Of a stretch of 64,000 bases of DNA, positions 23,201 to 33,266 are shown in pieces. Origin of the DNA: Cymbidium sinense. Its lineage: Eukaryota; Streptophyta; Magnoliopsida; Asparagales; Orchidaceae. Location: assembly GCA_021442155.1 (NCBI GenBank), contig CM038214.1, positions 139,104,040 through 139,168,039 on the forward strand. The letters run 5' to 3'. Under the pieces are notes generated by a model. It was not told where the DNA came from and ran no database searches. It saw nothing but the letters and a program-made list of their open reading frames with translations. The position numbers and the translations under genes are program-made. How positions within the stretch are numbered: the stretch's first letter is position 1; every line of letters starts with the position of its first letter.

Positions 23201-25793
23201 AAAATAATAATAAACCTAAACCTAAACCTAAAAAATAAACTAAAATAAAAAATCTACACTAAAATAAATAAACTAAACAAAATAAATATATAAAATAAAC
23301 TAAATAAACTAAATAAGCCTAAACCTACTGGTTTAATTAATTTAAAAAAATCCTAAACCTTAAACACTAAATTCAAAACCCAAAACCTATAACCCCAAAC
23401 CCTAAATCATAAACTAGCCTAAACTAATCACTAACCTAAACCTAAACCCTAAACCCTAAATAAACTTTAAAGCCCAAGCCTAAACCCTCCACTAACCCCT
23501 CCCTAAACCTCCCACCCTAAAACCCTAAACCTAAACCCTAAACCACTAAACCTAAAACTTAAACCTTAAACCTAAAACCATAAACCCTAAAACCCTAAAC
23601 CTTAAATCATAAAAACTTAAAAACCTAAACCAAAACTAAATAAAACCTAAAAATAAAATAAATAAGTAAACCTAAACATAAATAAAATAAGATAAATAAA
23701 ATAAAATAAAAACCTAAACCTAAACCTAAACCTAAAAATAAAATAAAATAAAAAATAATGATAAATTAAAATAAAATAAATAAAAACCTAAACTAAACTA
23801 AACTTTAAAATAAACCTAAGAATAAAATACCTAAATAAATAAAAAACTAATGTAAAATAAAAATTAAATAAAATAAAAACTAAATAAAAACTTTATCCTA
23901 AAAAATAAACCTAAAAATAAAAGATTGATATAAATACAAAATAAAACTCAAACCCTAAACTAAAATAAAAATTAAACTTAAAATAAAAATAAAATAAACA
24001 AAATAAAATAAACATAAATCTAAACAAAAATAAATTAAACTAAAACAAATAAAACCTAAACCTAAACCTAATACAAAAATCTAAATTAAAATAAATAACC
24101 TTAAAATAAATAAACAAAACTAAATAAAATAGAAAATATACCAAAAAAAATAAAATAATAAAATAAACTAAAATAAATAAAAAAAACTAAATAATACTAA
24201 ACCTATCGGTTTACTTAAATTTTTTAAAAAAAACCCTTAACCTTAAACCTACAACCTTAAATCTAAAACCCTAAATTACAAAAATAAATAAAAAATAAAA
24301 AAACCCTAACCCTAAATCCTAAACTCCACTAAACCAAAATCCTAAACCTGCCTAAACCTATAACTCCTAACCATAAAATCTAAATCTTAAACCTAAACTT
24401 TCCACTAAACCTTAAACTTACCTAAATCCACCCTAAATTAAAGTAAATAAAACTCTAACCCAATCTCCACTCCCTAAAAATAACCTCCTTCCTCCTAAAC
24501 CCAATCCAAAACCCAACCCCAAACCTAAAATCTAACTCTGACTAAACTCCACCAAACCCTAAACTCTTTCCCTAAACCCAAACTGACCTAAACCTAAAAC
24601 TAAACCTAAACCTCATACCTAAACTCTAAACCCTAAAACCTAAAACCTAAACTTAAACTAAATAAAACCTAAAATAAAATAAATTAAAACCTAAGCCTAA
24701 ATAAAATTAAAACAAAATAAAATAGAAACCTAAACCAAACCTAAACCTAAAATAAAATAAAATTAAAAATAAAACCAAAAGATAAAATAAATAAAAACCT
24801 ACACTAAATAAAAAAAATAAAATAAACCTAAGAATAAAAAACTTAAATAAAATAAAAAGTAAACATAAAATGAAATAAAATAAAATAAAATTGAATAAAA
24901 ACCTAAACCTAAAAATAAATTAAAATAAAACCTAAACACTAAACGAAAAAAACCTAAACCTAAAATAAAAATAAAATAAACCTAAACCTAAACTAAAATA
25001 AACTAAACTAAAATATGTAAAATTTAAACCTAAACCTAAAATAAATTGAACCTAAACCTAAACTTAAACTAAATAAAATAAATAACTAAAATAAACCTAA
25101 AACTAAACTAAAAATAGTACCTAAAATAAACCTAAAATAAAACCTAAAACCTAAATGCAAAAAATAAAATGAAAACCTAAACCTAAACCTAAAAAATAAA
25201 ATAAAACTTAAACCAAAAAAAATAAAATAAAAATAAAACTCAACTAAAATATAAACCTAAACCTAAACCTAAACCTAAAAAATAAACTAAAATATAAAAT
25301 CTAAATTAAAATAAATAAACCTAAAATAAATAAATAAAATTAAATAAATAAAAAATAAACCTAAATAAAAATAAAAATAAAGCAAACAAAAATAAATATA
25401 AAATAAACTAAATATACTAAATAAACCTAAACCTACTAGTTTACTACATTTTTAAAAGAAACCTTAAACCCTTAATTCTAAACCCTAAACCAAACCTTAA
25501 ACCTAAAAACTACCTAAACCTACAACCCAAATCTTAAACCCTTAAAAACCCTATACACTAAACCCTAACCCTAACCCTAAACCCTAAACCCTAAAAGCAT
25601 AAATCCTAAAACCCTAAACCCTAAACCCTAAATCATAAACCCGAACCCTAAACCATAAACCCTAAACCTTAAACCTTAAACCCTAAAACTTAAAGCTAAA
25701 CCTAATGTAACTAAATAAATTAAAAAAAATAAACATAAACCTTAAAACCTAATAAACCTAAACCTAAACCTAAACTTAAACTAAAACCCTAAG
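20213..25793 (+). repeat. Array 1: about five units without GRP
   Basis: CCCTAAA blocks at about 20,213-20,530, 21,335-21,545, 22,370-22,600, 23,345-23,640, 24,235-24,660 and 25,455-25,700, separated by A-rich phases. Closing landmarks are at 21,285 (CGAGTTTACTTAATTTT), 22,332, 23,328, 24,204 and 25,432. Spacing is about 1,045, 995, 875 and 1,230 bases. The 24,235-24,660 block is C-rich and strongly diverged. The A-rich landmark AAAACTCAACTAAAATATAAACC is present near 25,226. The last part is the pre-GRP spacer. No gene seen. Confidence 0.85.
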
Positions 25794-26174
25794 AATGGGA
25801 AGAACCTTAACGACAGGAACATCACCATCACTAGGCTCAATCTAGATCTGGTTGGTGGATATCAAGGTGGTGGTCGGAAGCGTGGTTATGGAGGTGGGAG
25901 GCGGCAGGTTAAAGTGGGTGGCGAGGAGATCGGGATATGATGGTGGATTCCACTACTGAGGTCGTGGTTGATGGGCTAAGAATAGCTAATGATCCACTTA
26001 TGGTGTCTTTATAGTAGAGATGGTTCTAGTTACCTAGGGTTTTTGATTTGCTACATGCATGCTCATTTTTGATCCATGTCACCACTTGTGTCCTAAAAAA
26101 CTTAGTGTATTACTTGGTTGATTAAATCGAAAGGAAGAAAAGTTGAATCTAAATTTATTTTATGTTAAAAAAAA
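25794..26174 (+). pseudogene. GRP retropseudogene fragment 4 (shortened)
   Basis: The most eroded copy. The RRM-end part is recognisable (AATGGGAAGAACCTTAACG, GACAGGAACATCACC), but most of the first glycine-rich stretch is deleted. The rest is shifted, with GGYQGGGRKRGYGGGR-like codons and a shortened C-terminal part. The 3' UTR is intact, with CTAGGGTTTTTGATTTGC and an A-run near 26,166-26,174. The surrounding unit is of the GRP-bearing length class (25,432 to 27,000). Confidence 0.8.
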
Positions 26175-27402
26175 CTAAAAACCCTAATCCTAAAACCTAA
26201 ACCCTAAACCCTAAACTTGAAACCCTAAATCCCAAATCCTAAACCAAACTAACCCTAAACCCTAAACCCTATACCCTAAAAAGCTAAAACTGAAAACTAA
26301 ACTAAATAAAACCTAAAAATAAAATACATAAAAAAGCTTAAACCAAAATAAAATAAAATAAAATAAAAAATAAAAAAAACCTAAAGCTAAACCTAAAAGG
26401 AAAGTAAAATAAAAAAAATTTAAATTAAAATGAAATAAATAAAAACCTAAACTAAACAAAAGAACATAGATAAAATTAAAATTATACCTAAAATAATATT
26501 AAAATAAATGTAAAATAAAATATAATAAAAACTAAATAAAAACATAAACCTGAAAAATAATAGAAAAAATAAAACCTTAAAATATATAAAATAAAAAAAA
26601 CCTAAATTAAAAGACCTAAGTCTAAAATAAAAAAATAAACTTAAACCTAAACTAAAATAAACTAAACTAAAATAAATAAAACCTAAACTTATACCTAAAA
26701 TAAACTAAACCTAAACCAAAATCTAAACTAAATAAAATAAAAGAAACTAAAAATAAACCTAAACTTAAACTTAAAAATAAAAAATAGGACATAAATGTAA
26801 AAAATATAATAAAAATAAAACTAAATAAAAAATAAACCAAAACCTAAACATATACTTAAAAAATAAACTAAAATAAAAAAATTAAATTAAAATAAATAAA
26901 CTAAACAAAATAAAAATAAAATAAACCTAAATAAGAATAAAAAATAAAATAAACTAAAATAAATAAAAAATAAACTAACTGAACTAAATAAACATAAACC
27001 GACCAGTTTATTTAGCTTTAAAAAAAACCTTAACATTAAACTCTAAACCCTAAAACAAACTCTAAACCCTAAACCCTAAACCTACAACCTTAAACCCTAA
27101 AGCCCTAAACCTTATACCCTAAACCCTAAACCTAAACCGTAAACCTAAATACCATAAACCCTAAATATTAAACCCTAAAATTTATAACCCTAAACCCTAA
27201 ACCCTAAACCCTAAATGCTAAACCCTAAACTCTAAACCCTAAAACCTAAAAACTTAAAAACCTAAACTAAACTAAATAAAACCTAAAAATAAAATAAATT
27301 AAAAAAATTAAACCTAAATTAAACAAATTAAATTAAATTAAATTAAAACCTAAACTAAAACCTAAACCTAAACCTAAAAATAAAATAAAATAAAAAAAAT
27401 AA
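26175..27402 (+). repeat. Array 1: last unit before LINE B
   Basis: CCCTAAA block 26,185-26,300; A-rich phase to the landmark ACCAGTTTATTTAGC near 27,000; CCCTAAA block 27,030-27,260; then the first 140 bases of a new A-rich phase, cut at 27,402 by the 5' end of LINE B. Confidence 0.85.
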
Positions 27403-27616
27403 AACTATCACTGAAGGTGAAGTGGATTGCAATGATGCTTTAAATGTGCAACCTTATTCCAATAATATCACTGAATAATCTCTCTGAGATGGTGATGTTG
27501 TGGATATTTATATTAAGTTTCAAACTATTTTTAGGAAGAAAAATAAAACTCTTAAAACTAAACTTTCTAATTTTGCTAGAATTACTAGATCTAGCTCTTC
27601 TGCCCAAAAATAAATA

Positions 27617-28260
27617 GTTTCTTTCTTAATTTGGAATGTGAGAGGGATTGGCACCCTCTCTATTAGAAATAGAATTAGGAACTTAGTTTGTACTCATAAC
27701 ATTTCCTTATTGGCTATCTTAGAACCTTTTATTCTCCCTTCTAACATTTCTTATGTTGCTAGAATGATTGGCTTTTGTAATGTTTTTCTTAACTTGAGCA
27801 ATAAAATTTGGATTTTTGGGAATAATACTTATGCTATATAGTTTTGGATGATTTTTCCTAAGTTGTAAATGTTAAGATTACTTATGATAAGTTTAGTTGT
27901 TTTGGTTCATTTGTTTATTTTTCTTGTAATGGAAATAGTAGACAGATTGTTTGGGAGAATCTTATTAGTTTTCTTCTTTTGTTGACACTTCTTAGTTTGT
28001 GGGTGGAGACTTTAATACTATCTCTTCTTCTTTTAAATGTGTTGGTGGTAATGCTCCAAACTTATTTCAATGGAAGATTATAATAACAATATCCTTGATT
28101 GTCATCTTACTGACATTGGCTTTACTATGTCTCAATTTACTTAGAATAATTATAGACTCTGGCAAAGGCTTGGTAGGGTTCTTTTAACCATCTATGGATT
28201 AATCTTCTCCCTAGTACATCTATGGAGCACTTAAGTAGAACCTTTTGGACCATTCTCCCT
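27617..28260 (+). pseudogene. LINE B: AP-type endonuclease domain, decayed
   Basis: The first block reads SFLIWNVRGIGTLSIRNRIR, the W-N-V-R-G-(I/L) start of plant L1 endonucleases with its catalytic Asn. LLAILEPF gives the metal-binding Glu. After two shifts, VGGDFNTISSSF (27,999 on) gives the G-D-F-N block. Copy C shows the next parts better (GFSGSQFTWNN and SDHSPLL). The endonuclease nicks target DNA to start target-primed reverse transcription. At least three stops or shifts lie between the blocks. Confidence 0.8.
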
Positions 28261-28399
28261 TGCTTATTAATGTGAATTTTAATGCTAATAAATCTTCCTC
28301 CCCTATCCCTTTTCATTTCCAAAATATGTGGTTGATGGATGATAGATTTTTTGATGTTGTTGCTAGTAACTGGGGTGAACCTCTCCATCTTGATGATTC

Positions 28400-28926
28400 T
28401 ATTTTGGGATGAGGAGATCGTGGTTCAAATTAAAAAGACTTAAACAATGCATTACTTGGTGGAATAAACATTATTTTATGAACCTTTTTATCAATATTAA
28501 TAAAATAGAGAATGAGGTTATCATTTTGGAAGAAGCTGTTGTTAATGATCCTTCTAAAATTCATATGTTGGCTCATGCTATAGATAGGTTAACATGTTTT
28601 CAAGATATGGAAGAGACCTATTGGTGATAAAAAACATTCTATGAAATGGATCTCTGATGGCGTTCAAAATATTAAATATTTCCATGCCATGGTTAAAAAG
28701 AAAAAAAGCAATAAATCACAAAATTAAAATTAATGATAGAGTTTGGTGTTCGGATAAAAAGGAGCTTATTGATTCTATTACTTCTTTTTATAAAGATATT
28801 TTGAATAAAAATGTTGCTTATGATGATATATCTTGGCCTAAAGGTATTCCTAATCTTATTTCTGATGAGGATAACAATATGCTTTCTTCCTTACCTTCTG
28901 AGTCTAAAATTGTTGATATTTTATAG
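28400..28926 (+). pseudogene. LINE B: endonuclease-RT linker, decayed
   Basis: Two open stretches (28,409-28,627 and 28,657-28,926) carry TWWNKHYFMNLF, EEAVVNDPSKIHML and EETYW, then WCSDKKELIDSITSFYKDIL and ISDEDNNMLSSLPSE. This is the usual spacer ahead of RT in plant L1 ORF2 (K-x-x-L-x-x-W-N, then E-x-x-W-x-x-R, then a region ending before A-P-G-x-D-G-F). It is collinear with 45,770-46,260 in copy C. Confidence 0.7.
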
Positions 28927-29700
28927 AGTATGAATAAAGACTCTGTGCCTAGTTCAGATGATTTTACTACCCTTTCTTCAAAATGTTGGATTATCATTAA
29001 GGAGGACCAGATTAAAGTTATTCTAGATTTTTTTAAGGGTAGTATCCTTCAAAATATTTTGCTAGCACCTCCATTATTTTAATTCCTAAAAAAGATAATC
29101 CTAAAGTTTGGAGTGATTTTAGACTGATTAGCTTTTGCTTTTTTTAATAAACTTATCTCTAAGATTTTGGCTAAAAGATTGAGTACTTACTTCCTAAAAT
29201 TATCTCCCCCAATTGAATTGGTTTTGTTAAAGGGAGATCCATTTTTGATAATGTTCTTTTAGCCCAAGAGATGATCCATGATTTAAATGCCAAAGTTCAT
29301 AGTGGAACCTGCATTTTAAGCTTGACATTTCCAAAGCTTATGATAATATTGGTTTTGCTTTCCTATATAAAATTCTAGCTTTATTTGGGTTCTTATCAAT
29401 TTATTGCTTTAATTAAGAATGGGATTGAGAATTCTTGGTTTCTAGCTTCTCAACAGTGAAGTGCATGGTTTTTTCTCTTCTTCTCATGGGCTAAGTCAAG
29501 GGGACCCTCTTTCACCTGCCCTTTTCATTATTGTTGTGGAATATCTTTCTAGATGTATTGAGTTTATGTTTAGTAAAATGCTTAACATGTACTATAGAAC
29601 CATTGGTGGGTTTCCTATTTCACACCTTAGTTTTGCTGATGATTTCATTATATTTTGCAATGCCTCCACTCTTTACATTAAAAAAATTATGTAAGCTCTT
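28927..29700 (+). pseudogene. LINE B: reverse transcriptase palm, decayed
   Basis: In order: a CWIIIKEDQIKVILDFFKGS block, I-I-L-I-P-K-K-D-N-P near 29,075, SDFRLISFC, GFVKGRSIFDNVLLAQE, then GLSQGDPLSPALFIIVVEYL, and the catalytic SFADDFIIFCNAS near 29,630-29,665. F-A-D-D is the usual form of the Y-x-D-D box in plant L1 elements. Stops after LISFCFF and near 29,160-29,460 break it. The first catalytic Asp block reads LSLTFPKLMI, a damaged form of the usual D-x-x-K-A-(Y/F)-D, so activity is excluded. Confidence 0.85.
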
Positions 29701-29793
29701 AACTCATTTTGGTAGGGGGAGTGGCTTGATAAAAGTTGTTTTATTACAAGCTCTACTATCTCTTTATCTAAGATCAATGTTACCCAAAATATT

Positions 29794-31140
29794 ATGGGTT
29801 TTTCTCATCAAAATCTCCCTATCAAGTATCTGGGGACTCCCTTATATAGTGGCAGGAGAAGATCTTCTTTATTTGATGAAGATATTAAGAAAATAAATAA
29901 GAAAACCTACTCTTGGAAATTTCATTTACTTTTCTTTGGAGCTAGACTTATCCTTATCAAAAGTACCCTTTGCTCTCGGCCTATGTATCTCTTGTCTACT
30001 ATTTTTTCTACCTATTCTATTATTAAAAGGATCAATAGACTTTTTAATAATTTTTTTTGGAGATCTAATACATTTACTAAAACATTACATTGGGATAGTT
30101 GGAATAATTGTTTTGGTACTAATAATGAACGTGACTTAGGTTGCAAAACATTAGAGGATTCCATTAACTATTTTTATTATAAAATGTGGTGGAACTTTAG
30201 ATATAAACAAAATTACTGGTCGAAGTTTATGCAAGCTAAGTATTATCAGGGCAAACAACCCCTCATTTGTGCTTTAAAATTTGGGGATTCTCTTATTTGG
30301 AGAAGACTTTGTAGTATCAAATGAATGCTGAGAATTTAATTTATTGGGATCTCAATTCTGGTTCCTCATTCTTTTGGCAAGAGAATTGGCTTGGGCAGGG
30401 CTCTATTGATTCCCTTCTTAATACTCATTCTACTGTAGTTCTTAAGATTCATCAATTAATTATTGATAATAAATGGGATGTGGCTCAATTGAATAACCTT
30501 TTTCCTAATGTAATCATTGAAAAAATCTTTAAAATTTGGCCTTTCCCTAATTAACCCGACCAAATTCTTTTCAAAATCTCTTCTTTTGGAGATTTTGTTT
30601 TTAAGGATGTATGGCATTTTATTAGATTTAAATATCAAGAGTCCTTGGTTTTACTAAAATATAGAATAATAGTGTCCCTACTTCATTCTCGATCTTAACT
30701 TGGTGCATTATGTCCCTGTGGATGCTACTCTTTTGAAAAAAGGTTACCAACTCCCCTCTAAATGTCACTGCTGCTACCACATTGAAAGTGTGGATCATGT
30801 TTTATGAATATATTGCTGCTAGAATGTTGACTTGGTATGATAATATTTTTAATACTTTCCACTTTAATGGTTCATTTTCTATTATGCAACTCCTTGAAGC
30901 ATGTTTCTCTCATACTTCTAAGGGTCATGTTACAATTATTTTAGCTATTACAATTCTTTGGTATATTTGGATGGATAGAAATGAAGCAAAACATTGTAAT
31001 ATTCTATGAATTATAATCATATCATTGCTAGTTCCAAATATAAAATTTTGTCTCTTTTCAAAGCCAATCTTCTTACTCACTCTAATTTTAAAGGGTACAA
31101 GTCTATGGCCTTGAAACTTGGGATTAACCTTCCTCCTTGT
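29794..31140 (+). pseudogene. LINE B: RT thumb, connection and Cys/His linker
   Basis: A 176-codon open stretch (29,794-30,324) reads LPIKYLGTPLYSGRRRSSLF, SWKFHLLFFGARLILIKS, RLFNNFFWRSN and FGDSLIWRRLCSIK. A second frame (30,321 on) gives NAENLIYWDLNSGSSFFWQE and NWLGQGSIDSLL. The Cys-rich part is at about 30,745-30,800 (LPSKCHCCYHIESVDHVL in a shifted frame) and is followed by ITILWYIWMDRNEAKH. Every piece has a collinear partner in copy A. Confidence 0.85.
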
Positions 31141-31195
31141 AATGTCTCTCTACATAGGAAATTATATACTAGATTAAACCTAATTATCATTACAT

Positions 31196-31667
31196 TAAGG
31201 TTAACACTGATGGCTCAGATTCTAATGGTTACTATGGCTGTGGTGGGATTTTGAGAGATCATAGTGACAAGGTTATCTCTTCTTTTGCTTCCCCTTTAGA
31301 GCCTTATTCTGTGTTATTTGCTGAACTTAAATGCATTCATCATGGAATTTCCATTTATTTACAACAAGGTTTTCCTAAGATTTGGTTTGAAGTTGATTCT
31401 TTCCTTCTTCTAGATTTACTTAAATATGTTGCTCATGGTAATGCTGAAGTATTTTATTTACTTAATCATACTTGGAGGCTTCTTGCTAACCTAGATTTTT
31501 AAATTTCTCATATTTATAGGAAAGCCAACTCTTGCACTAATTTTCTTGCCAATTTGGGGGCCAAGTCTTCTTGTTTACAAATATTTTCTAATGATAACGT
31601 ACCTCACCTTTTAAGGGATCTTGTGAATCTAGATAAAACTAGATTGCTTTATCTTAGAGGATTTTAG
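31196..31667 (+). pseudogene. LINE B: RNase H domain, nearly complete
   Basis: The frame reads VNTDGSDSNGYYGCGGILRD, then LFAELKCIHHGISI and IWFEVDSFLLLDLL, then HIYRKANSCTNFLANLGAKS, ending with TAG at 31,665-31,667. The three acidic catalytic blocks (D-G-S, A-E-L, V-D-S) survive. The last block has T-N where copy A keeps A-D, so its Asp is lost. A few shifts occur (near 31,250 and 31,500). RNase H at the C-terminus is common in plant L1 ORF2 proteins. Confidence 0.85.
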
Positions 31668-33266
31668 CTCTTCTTTCCTCCTTTGGGGCTTTGACTTTCT
31701 CTATGTTGGTGTTTTTGATTAGAATTGGTTTTCTCCTTTGTTGGTTTGGTCTTGAGTTTTCTCTTAGCCTAAATCTATTTTTTAAACTCCATTTTGATTT
31801 TTTTCCCATCATTTAGATGGGTTGGGGTTATCTTTCCAATTATTGGATGTTTGCTATAGCTTTTATTTTATGGTTTATTTTCTCTCCCACCCTGGTAGAG
31901 GTGTTTATAGCAGGTGGAGGCTATTGGGTTTTACTTGTCTTATGGTTGGTATGGTTCTATTTATTTGTTGGATCTCTCTGTAGTTAGTTTTATTTGTTTT
32001 GGAATTTAAGGTTGGCTAGTTTCTAGTGTTGCATTGCTGTGGGTTTTTTCCCTTTCTTGGTGTTGCTCATGTTGGTTTTGTTACCTTCCTTTGGTTCTGC
32101 CTCTTTTTTCTAGTGGTTGTTTTTTTGAACTTTTCTAGATTGGTTATGCTATGGCTAGTTGAACAGTCACCTAGTTGTTTGCTGATTTGGATGGTTATTC
32201 CATCTATTTTTTGTTGTCTGTTCTCTCAAGAGTCTCACCCTTCTCACATAATCCTACTCTTTTGGGTTTTACTTGTGCTATTTGGGGTGTGGGTTTTTGG
32301 TTGGGTGCTCATCAGAAGGTGGCTTTTGGCAGCTGTGTTTTTATGATTTTTTCTCTTACTGCTAAGAGGGATTGTGTGCCCTTGAGGACTGTTTGTTGTT
32401 TTGTTGTAGCTTGGAGAACAGTTTTTCTGCAGATCTTCACCCTTATTTTGTTTCTTTTATGGATGAGTGTGAGGATAGATGCTACTGGATTGTTATATCT
32501 TTTGAATATGGGATGCTCCTCCTGTATTACTGACATTTTGGTTTTGATTTTTGTTCGAACTGGGAAGGTTGAAAACTACTGGTCATATGGTTTTTGGACT
32601 TGGGTGATGGTGGCTTTATTGGGTTTCCTTATTTTTTGCTACTATTTTTATTTATTTCATTATTTTTGGTCCTAAAGGGCTTTTTCTTTTTTTTGTCATT
32701 GGCTGCTGTCTCTAGCTATTTGGACTGGATTCTCCTTTCCTTGGATTGGGATTAGTGGTTGCTACTTACGGCTATCCCTTAGGATATTTTCAATATATGG
32801 ACTGGACGACTACAATCGTCTCAATTAGCAACACCATATTTTATTTTCACTTGAAGGCTTGATGTTTACATATGGTGTTGCTCATTGAGACGATTGTAGT
32901 TTTCCTTTTCTTTATCATATTATTTATATCTGTAATTACTCTTTATGCTTGATTAAGTAATTCATTATCTGTACTCAGCGCTTTAAAAGCATGTTGTAGA
33001 TCTCTATTACAAGTTGGGAGACTATTTGGATTGTGCTGGTTTCAAAAGGAGTAGAGGAAGTTTGTTGCTGATTATATGGAATTTCTTTTATGGATCTATG
33101 TTTCTATTTTTCTTAGCTTACTTTCCTTAACTATTGTATTAGTCAGGGGGCTTATCTCCTTAGGACTCTTTGTAGCTCTTTCAGCATTAGCTTAGAGATT
33201 TTCCTCCTCTAAGGACTTTGTACCTTTTCTTCGTGGCAATAAAATTTCCCTAATTACCCTAAAAAA
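31668..33266 (+). mobile_element. LINE B: T-rich 3' tail and 3' terminus
   Basis: About 1.6 kb of T-rich non-coding DNA, collinear with fragment D except that D's segment of about 52,265-52,800 is missing and is replaced at 32,809 by one arm of a 61-base-spaced inverted repeat. The final 30 bases carry an AATAAA motif, then TTTCCCTAATTACCCT and an A-run, which merges with telomere-like repeats. Hydrophobic open frames in it are compositional. Confidence 0.8.
32809..32900. repeat. 31-bp near-perfect inverted repeat in LINE B tail
   Basis: The left arm 32,809-32,839 is the reverse complement of the right arm 32,870-32,900 at 30 of 31 positions, with a 30-base spacer. Fragment D has sequence matching the spacer and, more weakly, the right arm (near 52,807-52,850) but no left arm. 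The left arm therefore seems to be a later, inverted copy made at a deletion breakpoint in copy B. Confidence 0.9.

Larger units (their letters stand above)
27403..33266 (+). mobile_element. LINE copy B (plant L1 type), ORF2 and 3' tail
   Basis: The longest LINE here. It begins in the last codons of ORF1: its first 90 bases match 44,735-44,830 of copy C. It then carries endonuclease, reverse transcriptase, linker and RNase H in the usual order, and about 1.6 kb of T-rich 3' tail. The tail ends GGCAATAAAATTTCCCTAAT, an A-run, and telomere-like repeats. Numerous stops and shifts make it inactive. The left flank is the A-rich phase and the right flank is a CCCTAAA block, so the two sides belong to different modules. 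The sense strand is the same as the C-rich telomere strand, as for copies A, C and D, P0 and the GRP fragments. Confidence 0.9.

Noticed and set aside
27403..33266. An active LINE
   Set aside because: Stops and shifts in every domain, loss of the first RT Asp block and of the last RNase H Asp, and ORF1 absent.
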